Positions 22,840 to 34,687 of a stretch of 64,000 bases of DNA are shown here, piece by piece (the first letter of the stretch is position 1; every line of letters starts with the position of its first letter). A program made the translations under genes and the position numbers. Location of the stretch: the NCBI GenBank assembly GCA_910578815.1, contig CAJTSE010000007.1:43631-107630 (forward strand), in the 5' to 3' direction. The notes under the pieces are model-generated. The model had not been told where the DNA came from. It searched no databases and saw only the letters and a list, made by a program, of their open reading frames with translations. The DNA comes from an uncultured Acetatifactor sp. (lineage in GTDB: Bacteria; Bacillota; Clostridia; Lachnospirales; Lachnospiraceae).

Positions 22840-25128
22840 TTAGATTCTGTTATAATTAATCAGGCAGCCCTTTAATATAATCTGTCTCTCTTCGTCAGTA
22901 AGCTCGCCCAGGCTCAGTTCAAAATCTTTTAATACGCCATCCTTCACCACATACGCAGGGATCACATCTGCCTTTTCCTCCACGGCCTTTTTGATTCCGG
23001 GAATAAAAAGATAATCCAAATTTTGAAACGGCAGCTCGCCAGCCTTAATCACAAAGGGCAGCATCCCCCAATTAATCAGGTTGGAACGATAGCGCTTCGT
23101 TGCATATTCGTTGGCAATATTAGCCCAGCCCCCCAGCACCTTCTGACAGGAAGCCGCCTGTTCTCTGGCCGAGCCGTCTCCCGGCTTCACCGCAAAGATG
23201 GTTGAGCCAAATCCGGTGTTTTCATGGCTTGTTTCCGGGAAACCGTTCTTCACCACTGCCATGATCTCCTTGATCTTCGGCATCACATGGCAGGGATGTC
23301 CGCCCTTCCTGCGCTCTTCCTCAAGCGCCCGCATGGCCTTTGCACGCTCCACATATTTCGGGTCCTTCCGGCTCAAGGCAAATTCTGCCAGACCGAGAGG
23401 GTTGGAACGATAGGAAGAGGTTTCTCCGGAGGGAATCAGCTCGTCCGTGGTAGTCACCGGATCATGGATCTCGCTGACCACCTGCAGCACAAGATTCTCC
23501 GGCAGCTCTCCCATCTCCGGCCAGTCCTTGATATTGGGGCCAAACTGGATCTCGGTGTCGGGATCCGCCACGCCATGAGAGTCAAATACCCGGTTTTTAT
23601 ATATTTTACCGTCAAAATGATATTTATATTTACCGATTTCGCCGCTGAATTCCGTAGCCGGAGTCAGTACACCCTTATTTGCCGCCGTTGCCGCAATGGA
23701 TCTTGCATCCATCAGGGCCACGGAGGAAATCTGCCCGTTCTGCAGCTTGCTGCCCTCACGGTTGGGGAAGTTTCTGGTAGAATGGCGGATGCTGAAGGCA
23801 TTGTTTGCAGGCGTATCGCCCGCTCCGAAGCAGGGGCCGCAGAATGCAGTCTTCATTACGGCTCCCGTCTCCAAAATGGATGCCGCACAGCCATTGCGGA
23901 TCAGCTCCATATATACTGGCATGGATGCCGGATAGACGCTTAAGGTAAAACCGTCTGAACCGATGCTGCTTCCCTTTAATATATCCGCAGCGGCGCAGAT
24001 ATTCTCAAAGCCGCCGCCTGCACAGCCTGCAATGATTCCCTGATCCACTACAAACTTTCCGTTCTTTACCTTACTCTTAAGCTCAAACTCCACGGCCCCG
24101 TCCAGACTTACCTTTGCCCGCTTCTCCGTCTCGTCCAGAATGTCCATGAGATTTGCGTTCAGTTCTTCAATGGTATAAGTATTGCTGGGATGAAAAGGCA
24201 TTGCGATCATCGGACGGATCTTGTCAAGGTCCACCTTAATCAGTCCGTCATAATATGCGATCCTGCCGGGCAGCAGCTCTCTATAATCCTCTGCACGCCC
24301 GTGCGTTTCATAAAATTGCGCAATTTCTCCGTCCGTCTTCCAGATGGAGGACAGGCAGGTGGTCTCCGTAGTCATCACATCTATGCCGATACGGAAGTCT
24401 GCGCTTAAGTTCGCCACTCCGGGCCCCACAAACTCCATCACCTTATTTTTCACATAGCCGTTCTTAAAAACTGCTCCGATAATGGCCAGCGCCACATCCT
24501 GAGGCCCCACTCCTGCCACGGGAGCGCCTGACAGATAAACCCCCACCACCTCCGGCATGGCGATGTCATAGGTCTGGTTCAACAGCTGCTTTACCAGTTC
24601 AGGGCCGCCCTCACCTACAGCCATGGTGCCCAGCGCTCCGTAACGGGTATGGGAATCGGAGCCCAAGATCATATCGCCGCCCCTGGTCAGCATTTCCCTC
24701 GCATACTGATGGATCACCGCCTGATGAGGAGGCACATAAACTCCACCGTACTTTTTGGCGCAGGTCAAGCCAAACATGTGATCGTCCTCGTTGATGGTTC
24801 CGCCTACGGCACAAAGGGAATTATGACAGTTTGTAAGCACATACGGCATAGGAAACCTTTCAAGACCGGATGCCCTGGCTGTCTGAATAATCCCCACAAA
24901 GGTAATATCATGGCTGGTCAGCTTGTCAAAACGGAGCTTCAGCTTTTCCATACTGCCGGAAATATTATGGCTCTCCAGGATACCATAAGATATGGTTTTT
25001 CGCGCCGCGTTCTCTTTTGTAACTCCCCAGCCGCCCTTCTTCAAGATCTCAGCCGCCGCATCAGGCCCGTCCGGAATAATATCCTGATCGTTTACCAGAA
25101 AGGCCCCACCCTGTAATAACTCTATCAT
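22840..25128 (-). CDS. Aconitase-family hydratase (YbhJ-like)
   Basis: 762 aa related to aconitase, closest in overall pattern to the E. coli YbhJ group. Cluster ligands are visible: AGCAGGGF and CGPCFGAGDTPANNAF, matching the aconitase Cys and CGPC. DSHTRYGALGTMAVGEGG is the substrate-side loop. The swivel domain, however, has GGWANIANEYATKRYRSN where aconitases carry GSSRDWAAKG, so the usual catalytic Ser-Arg pair is altered. The substrate is unknown; it should not be read as a proven citric-acid-cycle aconitase. Start ATG 25128 has AAGGAG at 6 nt; the ATG at 25134 abuts it. Confidence 0.82.
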   Translation of the reverse strand: MIELLQGGAFLVNDQDIIPDGPDAAAEILKKGGWGVTKENAARKTISYGILESHNISGSMEKLKLRFDKLTSHDITFVGIIQTARASGLERFPMPYVLTNCHNSLCAVGGTINEDDHMFGLTCAKKYGGVYVPPHQAVIHQYAREMLTRGGDMILGSDSHTRYGALGTMAVGEGGPELVKQLLNQTYDIAMPEVVGVYLSGAPVAGVGPQDVALAIIGAVFKNGYVKNKVMEFVGPGVANLSADFRIGIDVMTTETTCLSSIWKTDGEIAQFYETHGRAEDYRELLPGRIAYYDGLIKVDLDKIRPMIAMPFHPSNTYTIEELNANLMDILDETEKRAKVSLDGAVEFELKSKVKNGKFVVDQGIIAGCAGGGFENICAAADILKGSSIGSDGFTLSVYPASMPVYMELIRNGCAASILETGAVMKTAFCGPCFGAGDTPANNAFSIRHSTRNFPNREGSKLQNGQISSVALMDARSIAATAANKGVLTPATEFSGEIGKYKYHFDGKIYKNRVFDSHGVADPDTEIQFGPNIKDWPEMGELPENLVLQVVSEIHDPVTTTDELIPSGETSSYRSNPLGLAEFALSRKDPKYVERAKAMRALEEERRKGGHPCHVMPKIKEIMAVVKNGFPETSHENTGFGSTIFAVKPGDGSAREQAASCQKVLGGWANIANEYATKRYRSNLINWGMLPFVIKAGELPFQNLDYLFIPGIKKAVEEKADVIPAYVVKDGVLKDFELSLGELTDEERQIILKGCLINYNRI

Positions 25129-25156
25129 ATTCATCTCCTTTATAAATATATAACAG

Positions 25157-27673
<2,517 letters not shown>

Positions 27674-27763
27674 ATCCCTTACCACGCCTTTCCGATGCCT
27701 GCTGCTTTCGTTTTCCGCTTTGGCAGGCACACACTTGATGTCGTTTTTAAAACATACAACCTT

Positions 27764-27793
27764 ATTTTACCATATCGGCATCACCTTTTTCAA
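27764..27793 (-). promoter_or_regulatory. SigmaA-type promoter of glgP
   Basis: TTGAAA (27793-27788), 18 bp, TAAAAT (27769-27764) on the minus strand. The -35 box overlaps the last codons of ileS. Confidence 0.5.
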
Positions 27794-30700
27794 ACCTTTT
27801 CTATGGTGATCCGCACTTTCTCGCCGTTGACGTCCTCCCACAGCTTTGATACCTTAAAGTCCGCCCCTTCCGTCAGCTCTTCCGCCAGTACCTTGCCGCA
27901 GACGGCTTCTTTATTCTTCTGCGCCAAAGCAGCCAGCTTCCCGTTTTCGTTTAAGGAGACGCGAATGTGATCCATAACCTCAAAGCCCGCCTCCTTGCGC
28001 ATGGTCTGAATCTTGCTGATGATCTCGTTGACAAAACCCTCTTCGATGAGTTCCTCCGTCAGGTTGGTATCCAGTACCACCGTCATCCGGCTGTCCTCCT
28101 GGGTTACATAACCCTCCTTCTTCGCCGTGTCAATCAGCAGATCCTCCCGCGTCAGCTCTACGGTCTCTCCGTTTACGGTAAAGGTCAGCATCCCCTTTTC
28201 GTTTAACTCGTCCATGGCGGCGTTTCCGTCCAGGGATGCCAGTGCCTCACGGATGCCGTTCAGCAGCTTGCCGTATTTGGGGCCTACCGTGCGCAGCTGG
28301 GGCTTAAAGGTATAAGAGGTAAACTCCCGCACGTCGTCCGTGAACACCAGCTCCTTCACATTCAGCTCACCCTTAATAATATCCGTGTAAAAGTCATCCA
28401 GCCGAGATTCCGCCTTGAGATACATTCTTGCCACCGGCTGACGGTTCTTGATGCCCGCATCCTCACGGCAGGCATGACCCATGGTCACGGCCTCTCTGAG
28501 CTCCTTCATGTCCTCTTCCAGCTTTTTGTCGATATAGCCTTCCGTTACCGTCGGATAATCGCAGAGATGAATGCTCTCCGGCGCTTTGCTGTCAATGCTC
28601 CGCACCAGATTCTGATAAATATCCTCCGTGATAAAGGGGATCATGGGGGCAGCCGCCTTGCAGATCGTCACCAGGGCGGTGTACAGGGTCATGTAGGCAT
28701 TGATTTTATCCTGCTCCATGCCCTTGGCCCAGAAGCGCTCACGGCTCCTGCGCACATACCAGTTGCTCATTTCCTCCACAAAATCCTCCAGTGCCGCTCC
28801 CGCCTCCGGGATCCGGTACTGGTCCAGATTTTCATCCACCGCCTTCACCGTGGTGTTCAGCCTGGACAGCAGCCATTTATCCATCACGGGCAGCTTCTCG
28901 TATTCCAGAGTATACTTCGCAGCGTCAAAGCCGTCGATTTCCGCGTACAGTACAAAAAAGGCATAGGTATTCCACAGAGTACCCATAATCTTCCGCTGCC
29001 CCTCCTGCACGATCTTTTCGGAAAAACGCTTGGGCAGCCAGGGGGAACAGCTGGTATAAAAATACCATCTGATGGCGTCCGCCCCGTAGGTGTTCAGAGC
29101 CTCAAAGGGATCCACCGCGTTGCCCTTGGACTTGTTCATCTTCTGACCGTTTTCATCCAGCACATGTCCCAGCACAATCACGTTTTCATAGGGAGCCTTA
29201 TTAAACAGCAGGGTGGATTCCGCCATCAGGGAATGGAACCAGCCTCTGGTCTGGTCCACCGCCTCGGAAATAAAAGCCGCCGGGAACTGCTGCTCGAACA
29301 GCTCCTTGTTCTCAAAGGGATAATGGTGCTGGGCAAAGGGCATGGCACCGGAATCAAACCAGCAGTCAATCACCTCCGGCACCCTTTGCATCTTACCGCC
29401 GCACTCCGGGCAGGTAAAGGTCACCTGGTCAATATAAGGCCTGTGGAGCTCCACCTTTGCCGCCTGCGGATCTCCCGTCTTCTCCGCCAGCTCCGCCCGG
29501 CTGCCGATACATTCCTGATGACCGCAGGAACACTCCCAGATATTTAAGGGCGTGCCCCAGTAACGATTGCGGGAAATTGCCCAGTCCTGAATATTCTCCA
29601 GCCAGTTGCCGAAGCGGCCCGTGCCGATAGACTCCGGAATCCAGTTCACCGTGTTGTTATTGCGGATCAGATCCTCCTTCACCGCCGTCTCCCTGATATA
29701 CCAGGATTCCCTTGCGTAGTAAATCAGGGGGGTATCGCACCGCCAGCAGTGAGGATATTCGTGCTCAAACTTAGGGGCGGAAAACAGCTTCCCTTCTCCG
29801 TCCAGATCCTTTAGGATTTCCGGGTCCGCCTTCTTGACAAACAGCCCGGCATAGGGCGTTTCTTCCGTCATCTCGCCCTTGCCGTTTACAAACTGTACAA
29901 AGGGCAGGTCATACTTTCTGCCCACATTTGCGTCGTCTTCACCGAAGGCCGGGGCAATGTGGACGATGCCCGTGCCGTCGGACATGGTAACATAATCGTC
30001 ACAGGTGACATAGTGAGCCTTCTTACCCTGCTTTGCCGCCGCTTCCCCGGCGCAGGCAAACAGGGGCTCATATTCTCTGTATTCCAGGTCCTTCCCCTTG
30101 TAGGTTTCCAGAATTTCATAGGCCGGCTGAGCCTCCGCTCCCTCTTCCTTCTTCCCCGGAGCCTTTAAAACAGTATCCAGCAGGGCCTGGGCCATATAAT
30201 AGGTATAGCCGTCCGCCGCCTTTACCTTACAGTAGGTTTCCTCCGGATTCACGCACAGGGCCAGATTGGAGGGCAGGGTCCAGGGCGTGGTGGTCCAGGC
30301 CAGGAAATATGCGTCCTCGCCCACACACTTAAACCGTACCACGGCGGAACGCTCCTTCACCGTCTTGTAGCCCTGGGCCACCTCCTGAGCCGAAAGGGGC
30401 GTGCCGCAGCGGGGGCAGTAGGGTACGATTTTAAAGCCTTTATACAGCAGGCCCTTGTCCCAGATGTTCTTTAAGGCCCACCACTCGGACTCGATAAAGT
30501 CATCGTCATAGGTGACATAAGGGTGATCCATGTCCGCCCAGAAGCCTACAATGCCGGAAAAATCCTCCCACATGCCCTTATATTTCCAGACACTCTCCTT
30601 GCACTTGTCGATAAATGGCTCCAGGCCGTAGGCCTCGATCTGATCCTTGCCGTCTAAGCCCAGCCGCTTTTCCACCTCGATCTCCACCGGCAGGCCGTGG

Positions 30701-30960
30701 GTATCCCAGCCCGCCTTCCGGGGCACCATGTAGCCCTTCATGGTCCGGTATCTGGGAATCATATCCTTGATCACGCGGGTCTCCACATGGCCGATATGAG
30801 GCTTGCCGTTAGCCGTAGGCGGCCCGTCGTAAAAGGTATAGACAGGACAGCCCTCACGAATGTCCATGCTCTTTCGGAAAATATCATTTTCCTTCCAGAA
30901 CTTTTCAATCCCTTTTTCCCTCTCCACAAAATTCAGATTTTTGTCCACCTGTCTGTACAT
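27790..30960 (-). CDS. ileS: Isoleucine--tRNA ligase
   Basis: Charges tRNA-Ile. 1056 aa, class I: HIGH motif as HIGH in ANGKPHIGHVETRV, KMSKS variant KMNKSKGNAVDP, editing domain in between, and an anticodon-binding C-terminus. Sequence texture (MYRQVDKNLNFVEREKGI, WDTHGLPVEIEVEKRLGL) is that of the IleRS2/eukaryote-like clade rather than the E. coli type. AAGGAGG precedes ATG 30960. Expression is controlled by the T-box upstream. Confidence 0.97.
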   Translation of the reverse strand: MYRQVDKNLNFVEREKGIEKFWKENDIFRKSMDIREGCPVYTFYDGPPTANGKPHIGHVETRVIKDMIPRYRTMKGYMVPRKAGWDTHGLPVEIEVEKRLGLDGKDQIEAYGLEPFIDKCKESVWKYKGMWEDFSGIVGFWADMDHPYVTYDDDFIESEWWALKNIWDKGLLYKGFKIVPYCPRCGTPLSAQEVAQGYKTVKERSAVVRFKCVGEDAYFLAWTTTPWTLPSNLALCVNPEETYCKVKAADGYTYYMAQALLDTVLKAPGKKEEGAEAQPAYEILETYKGKDLEYREYEPLFACAGEAAAKQGKKAHYVTCDDYVTMSDGTGIVHIAPAFGEDDANVGRKYDLPFVQFVNGKGEMTEETPYAGLFVKKADPEILKDLDGEGKLFSAPKFEHEYPHCWRCDTPLIYYARESWYIRETAVKEDLIRNNNTVNWIPESIGTGRFGNWLENIQDWAISRNRYWGTPLNIWECSCGHQECIGSRAELAEKTGDPQAAKVELHRPYIDQVTFTCPECGGKMQRVPEVIDCWFDSGAMPFAQHHYPFENKELFEQQFPAAFISEAVDQTRGWFHSLMAESTLLFNKAPYENVIVLGHVLDENGQKMNKSKGNAVDPFEALNTYGADAIRWYFYTSCSPWLPKRFSEKIVQEGQRKIMGTLWNTYAFFVLYAEIDGFDAAKYTLEYEKLPVMDKWLLSRLNTTVKAVDENLDQYRIPEAGAALEDFVEEMSNWYVRRSRERFWAKGMEQDKINAYMTLYTALVTICKAAAPMIPFITEDIYQNLVRSIDSKAPESIHLCDYPTVTEGYIDKKLEEDMKELREAVTMGHACREDAGIKNRQPVARMYLKAESRLDDFYTDIIKGELNVKELVFTDDVREFTSYTFKPQLRTVGPKYGKLLNGIREALASLDGNAAMDELNEKGMLTFTVNGETVELTREDLLIDTAKKEGYVTQEDSRMTVVLDTNLTEELIEEGFVNEIISKIQTMRKEAGFEVMDHIRVSLNENGKLAALAQKNKEAVCGKVLAEELTEGADFKVSKLWEDVNGEKVRITIEKV

Positions 30961-31032
30961 AGTCTCCTCCTTATCACTATAAACTACTGGTAAAACACCG
31001 ATTTCTCCAGGCTGTTCCGGCGCACTGCTGCA

Positions 31033-31068
31033 ACAATAGAAAATACGCTTTGCGAATTTTCTATTGTC
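31033..31068 (-). repeat. Hairpin between the T-box and ileS
   Basis: ACAATAGAAAAT and ATTTTCTATTGT pair around a short CGCAAAG-like inner hairpin. It lies after the T-box terminator and about 75 bp before the ileS start; not part of the T-box core. Confidence 0.6.
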
Positions 31069-31075
31069 ATGAATA

Positions 31076-31328
31076 AAGGCTCCGTCCTGTAATAGGACGA
31101 AGCCTTAACTCCGCGGTAAACCACCTCTTACACTCATACGCCCGCCTGCGGGTTATATGCCTTCCCGTAACGGGGGAACACCGTTCAGGGCTACCGGTAC
31201 TCGAAACAATTTCTTTCCTTTGGTCCTGACTGCTCGGAAGTGATCTTCACTGTCTCCTGTATGCGCCGGTCTCCCACCATCACCGGCTCGCTGGACGCCT
31301 AGTAAGACAGCTACTCTCTTCGTCACTG
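31076..31328 (-). promoter_or_regulatory. T-box riboswitch (isoleucine) of ileS
   Basis: Minus-strand leader with Stem I (distal part GGTGATGGTGGGAGACCGG), a candidate specifier ATC (Ile) in GTGAAGATCACTTC, the T-box core GGTGGTTTACCGCGG (complement of 31111-31129), and a terminator stem AAGGCTTCGTCCT/AGGACGGAGCCTT at 31076-31106. TGGT in the bulge would pair with the ACCA end of uncharged tRNA-Ile. Uncharged tRNA would favour antitermination. This accounts for most of the 405-bp gap 30961-31365. Confidence 0.88.
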
Positions 31329-31346
31329 CATTTTTCTCTTTCCGCT

Positions 31347-31376
31347 ATTATAGCCTTTGGTAAATTTAATTGTCAA
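31347..31376 (-). promoter_or_regulatory. Promoter of the ileS T-box transcript
   Basis: TTGACA (31376-31371), 18 bp, TATAAT (31352-31347) on the minus strand. The -35 hexamer lies in the final codons of the upstream GGDEF gene. Confidence 0.8.
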
Positions 31377-33165
31377 GGGCTTTCTTTTGCTCCTTCTCTT
31401 CCCTCAGCAAAACGGCGTTTAAAACTTTACACATGCTCTCAAAAATCTGTACTGCCAGCTTGGGAAAACCTCTGATCTGGCTGCATTCCTCCACCGTTAC
31501 AAACCCCTTTCTATTTCCTTCTTCGTCCCGCAGATAATGCTGCAGAACACTGCACACGCCCTTTTCCCTGTACAGATGATAAGCCTCCGGCATAGAATAT
31601 TCCAGCGCGTTCAGGTTTCCGATCTGGAGCATATCGTTTCGGAAGAGCTGCACATATTCTTCCCTTTCAAAACAGGCCTCGTTATATTTATCTTCCATCA
31701 GCGACAGCGGATAGGCACCGATAACCTTCCTGCTTTCTCCCCAGAATACCCGCGCTCTGGACACGGTAAGTACATGAGCCATTTTTTCCAGAACATCGGT
31801 CAGCTCTCCGCTCCCCTTCAGAACCAGGTCGGAAAGACTGCGGTTAAACGCAAACAGATCCCGCTCGGCATAAAAGGCCTCCTTGATGTCCGTGAGATCC
31901 CGGTCCCCTTCGCTTAACCGGAAAGCTCCGTGCAGCTCCGGCTTATAGATAATGTAACGGTTCTTTCCCTTCTCCTTGGCCAGATACAGGGCCCTGTCAG
32001 CAATCCGGTAAAGCTCTTTGAAATCGTTGGAATCCACCTTGTTTCGAGATACGCCGATGGAACAGGCGATCTTGTTGTTCCCTACCTTATCCAGAAACAG
32101 GGTGCCTACGTTCATCTTGATGCCCCGCAGGTAATTTCGGAGCGCCAGCTCATCCCCGCTGTTATTGAGGATGACCATGAACTCATCGCCGCCCACACGC
32201 CCCGCCACGCCGCTGCTGCCGATCACCTTCTTGATCACATCCGCCACGGCGGTAATTACCGCATCCCCGAAGGGATGGCCGTAAGTATCATTGACATTTT
32301 TGAAATTGTCTATATCCAGCATCATCACGGCCACATCGGCCCCTTTTGCCACTTTTGCTTCCGCATATTCCATGATGCCCTTCCGGTTTAATATCTTAGT
32401 CATGGAATCAAGATGATTTCCCTCAGCATAATCATCCGCATTGTTTCCGGTACGCTTTTTTATCACAGCCCAGACACCCAATACTCTTTTTTGGCCCACA
32501 TACATTCTCGGCTGAATTTTTACCCGGTAAGTTTCCTCACTTTTGCCTCGATTCAGCATATTTCCCCGAAAGATATACGTCTGCTCCTGATCGCCGCTTT
32601 TTACCGCCTCGCAGAAGGAATCAAAGGCTTCCCGGTCCTTTTCGCTTATCAGCTTTTCTCGAACAGCCTGCTCACGCCATTGCTCAAAGAGCATGTCGCA
32701 AATATCCACCTCCTGCTCATAGTCCATCCAAAACAACTTAAACCAGCCGTCTGCAGGGCGGTAAGAAAACAGGGCATTTCCAGATACCGTAAGATAATCC
32801 CGCAGCATCCCCACCTGACTGCCGATTCTGCCGATCTGGCGGACATTTTCGGAAACATTCTGCAGTTCAATCTCATAGCCGTCAAAGTCCCTGATCCTGC
32901 GAAGTGCGACGAGGTAAGTATCATATCTGCCCTGCTCATTTATAAAATGAAGGCATTCCTCCACATCCTCCGCCTGCGTCCCTGAATGTAAATTGCAGCA
33001 GGATACTGCATTTTTAAGCTTATCCACATCTTCTTCCAGAACCATCTTATAAAGAGGCGAATATATATATTTCCCGATAAACTCATACATCGGTTTATTC
33101 CCACCCACCACCAGCAGCGACTTGTCAAGTCTGCCCACCGGATAAATCGCTTCGATGTTCTCCAT
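31366..33165 (-). CDS. GGDEF-domain diguanylate cyclase with PAS-like N-terminus
   Basis: 599 aa, no membrane segment. N-terminal part (1-240) has PAS-like texture, residues about 260-420 form the GGDEF domain: LDSMTKILNRKG, MMLDIDNFKNVNDTYGHPFG and GRVGGDEFMVIL with the active motif intact, so it should make cyclic di-GMP. There is no RxxD inhibitory site before GGDEF. Residues 430-599 look GAF-like. Start ATG 33165 has AAGGGA upstream. Divergent from another GGDEF gene at 33377. Confidence 0.88.
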   Translation of the reverse strand: MENIEAIYPVGRLDKSLLVVGGNKPMYEFIGKYIYSPLYKMVLEEDVDKLKNAVSCCNLHSGTQAEDVEECLHFINEQGRYDTYLVALRRIRDFDGYEIELQNVSENVRQIGRIGSQVGMLRDYLTVSGNALFSYRPADGWFKLFWMDYEQEVDICDMLFEQWREQAVREKLISEKDREAFDSFCEAVKSGDQEQTYIFRGNMLNRGKSEETYRVKIQPRMYVGQKRVLGVWAVIKKRTGNNADDYAEGNHLDSMTKILNRKGIMEYAEAKVAKGADVAVMMLDIDNFKNVNDTYGHPFGDAVITAVADVIKKVIGSSGVAGRVGGDEFMVILNNSGDELALRNYLRGIKMNVGTLFLDKVGNNKIACSIGVSRNKVDSNDFKELYRIADRALYLAKEKGKNRYIIYKPELHGAFRLSEGDRDLTDIKEAFYAERDLFAFNRSLSDLVLKGSGELTDVLEKMAHVLTVSRARVFWGESRKVIGAYPLSLMEDKYNEACFEREEYVQLFRNDMLQIGNLNALEYSMPEAYHLYREKGVCSVLQHYLRDEEGNRKGFVTVEECSQIRGFPKLAVQIFESMCKVLNAVLLREEKEQKKALDN

Positions 33166-33259
33166 ACCCAATCCCTTATGCCTCCGTATCTGCAATATCC
33201 TCTTACGTTCCCTACCACAACTTCATTATAGTAAAATTAGCGGAAAAAGTAAAGGAGTG

Positions 33260-33288
33260 TTGCATTATCGTTCCAAAATCAGTATACT
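33260..33288 (+). promoter_or_regulatory. SigmaA-type promoter of the Cache-GGDEF gene
   Basis: TTGCAT (33260-33265), 17 bp, TATACT (33283-33288). Leader of about 80 nt to ATG 33377. Confidence 0.6.
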
Positions 33289-33376
33289 ATTTGTAGCAGC
33301 CGCATCGCTTTTACAGGGACAGGCTTTTCAAAACGGTATGGCTGCAGTTACGATCCCTATATTCGTGAGGTACTTT

Positions 33377-34657
33377 ATGAAAGCAACAGGAAAACGCAAA
33401 ATTGCATATGTTCTCCAGTCAACCAGCATCTTACCGCTGCTGTTATTGGGAATCATCATTCTTTTATTAGGCACCCAAATATTTAAAAAAGCCATGTACC
33501 ATGAAGTAGAAGCGGATCTTGGCAACGTGTGCCGCAATCTGGTGACATTCTTCGACACCCTCTATCCCGGCGATTACCGGCTGGAGGAAGAAGCAGGCGG
33601 CGGATGCCGGCTGTACAAGGGCAGTCACGATCTTACCGCTGATTTTGACCTGATTGATCAAATCAAGGAAAATACCGGTCTGGACATTACCCTCTTTTTT
33701 CAGGATACCCGAATCCTTACCACCGTCATGGACAATGAAGGCAAACGAATTGTCGGCACCGGTGCCGCCCCCAACGTAATGGAGGATGTCTTTGCTGCCG
33801 GAAAAGCAAAGTTTTACACACAAGTGTTTGTCTTTAATACCGACTATTTTGCTTACTATATACCTTTGGTAAACAGTAGCGGAAATGTAACCGGCATGTT
33901 TTTCGTAGGAAAGCCCACTGCCGATGTAGATGACTCTATACAGTCAGCCATCTATCCGCTGATTATTGCAGATGTCATTTTTATGATATTAGTCTCTTTC
34001 ATCATTTTCCTGTATACCCGCAGCTTCACCTCGTCACTGTTGCAGATTCACCGCTTTCTGAGAGAGGTTTCCGCCGGAAACCTGAATGCTTCCCTGTCCT
34101 CTGAAGCGTTGGACCGACGTGATGAACTGGGCGAGATCGCTCACTCCGTGGTGAATATGCAGCACTCTCTGCACAGCCTGATCGAACAGGATTCCCTGAC
34201 CGCTCTGGCCAACCGCCGCTGCGGAGATCAGCGGCTGAAACAGGTGGTACATAACGCCTCTGCAAATGGAAAAGACTTCTGCATCGCCATCGGCGATATT
34301 GACGATTTCAAAAAGGTAAACGATACCTACGGGCATGACTGCGGGGATCTTGTGCTGAAGCAGGTGGCGGAAATCCTGCGGCGCCACATGTGCGGCAAAG
34401 GCTTTGCGGCCAGATGGGGCGGAGAAGAATTTCTGCTGGTATTCGAAAATCTGGACCTGGAGAGTGCGAGAAATCTCCTGAATGAAGTCTTAGATGACAT
34501 ACGCTCCATGAAATGCAGATATGACGACCTGTGCGTTACCGTGACAATGACCTTCGGGCTTACCCAGGGAAATACAGACAACGTGACCGAACTGCTGCGC
34601 ACTGCCGATGAGCGGTTGTACAAGGGAAAGAACAGCGGAAAAAATCAAGTAGTTTAG
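33377..34657 (+). CDS. Membrane Cache-HAMP-GGDEF diguanylate cyclase
   Basis: 426 aa. Membrane segment 1 at about residues 15-37, an extracytoplasmic single Cache-type sensor (about 40-190; GDYRLEEEAGGGCRLYKGS, DTRILTTVMDNEGKRI), membrane segment 2 (about 195-220), HAMP-like linker, then GGDEF: IGDIDDFKKVNDTYGHDCG and ARWGGEEFLLVFE, active motif intact, no RxxD site. It should raise cyclic di-GMP in response to an outside ligand. ATG 33377 has GAGG 6 nt upstream; longer in-frame starts precede or overlap the promoter. Confidence 0.9.
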   Translation: MKATGKRKIAYVLQSTSILPLLLLGIIILLLGTQIFKKAMYHEVEADLGNVCRNLVTFFDTLYPGDYRLEEEAGGGCRLYKGSHDLTADFDLIDQIKENTGLDITLFFQDTRILTTVMDNEGKRIVGTGAAPNVMEDVFAAGKAKFYTQVFVFNTDYFAYYIPLVNSSGNVTGMFFVGKPTADVDDSIQSAIYPLIIADVIFMILVSFIIFLYTRSFTSSLLQIHRFLREVSAGNLNASLSSEALDRRDELGEIAHSVVNMQHSLHSLIEQDSLTALANRRCGDQRLKQVVHNASANGKDFCIAIGDIDDFKKVNDTYGHDCGDLVLKQVAEILRRHMCGKGFAARWGGEEFLLVFENLDLESARNLLNEVLDDIRSMKCRYDDLCVTVTMTFGLTQGNTDNVTELLRTADERLYKGKNSGKNQVV

Positions 34658-34687
34658 GGGCGAAGTCCTCCGCCCCTCTTGACTGTT

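Noticed and set aside
22840..25128. Housekeeping aconitase AcnA
   Set aside because: The swivel-domain Ser-Arg loop does not match, and the pattern is closer to YbhJ-type proteins.
28474..29547. A 357-codon open frame opposite ileS
   Set aside because: Antisense to a certain gene, no ribosome site, composition of reversed ileS codons; a shadow frame.
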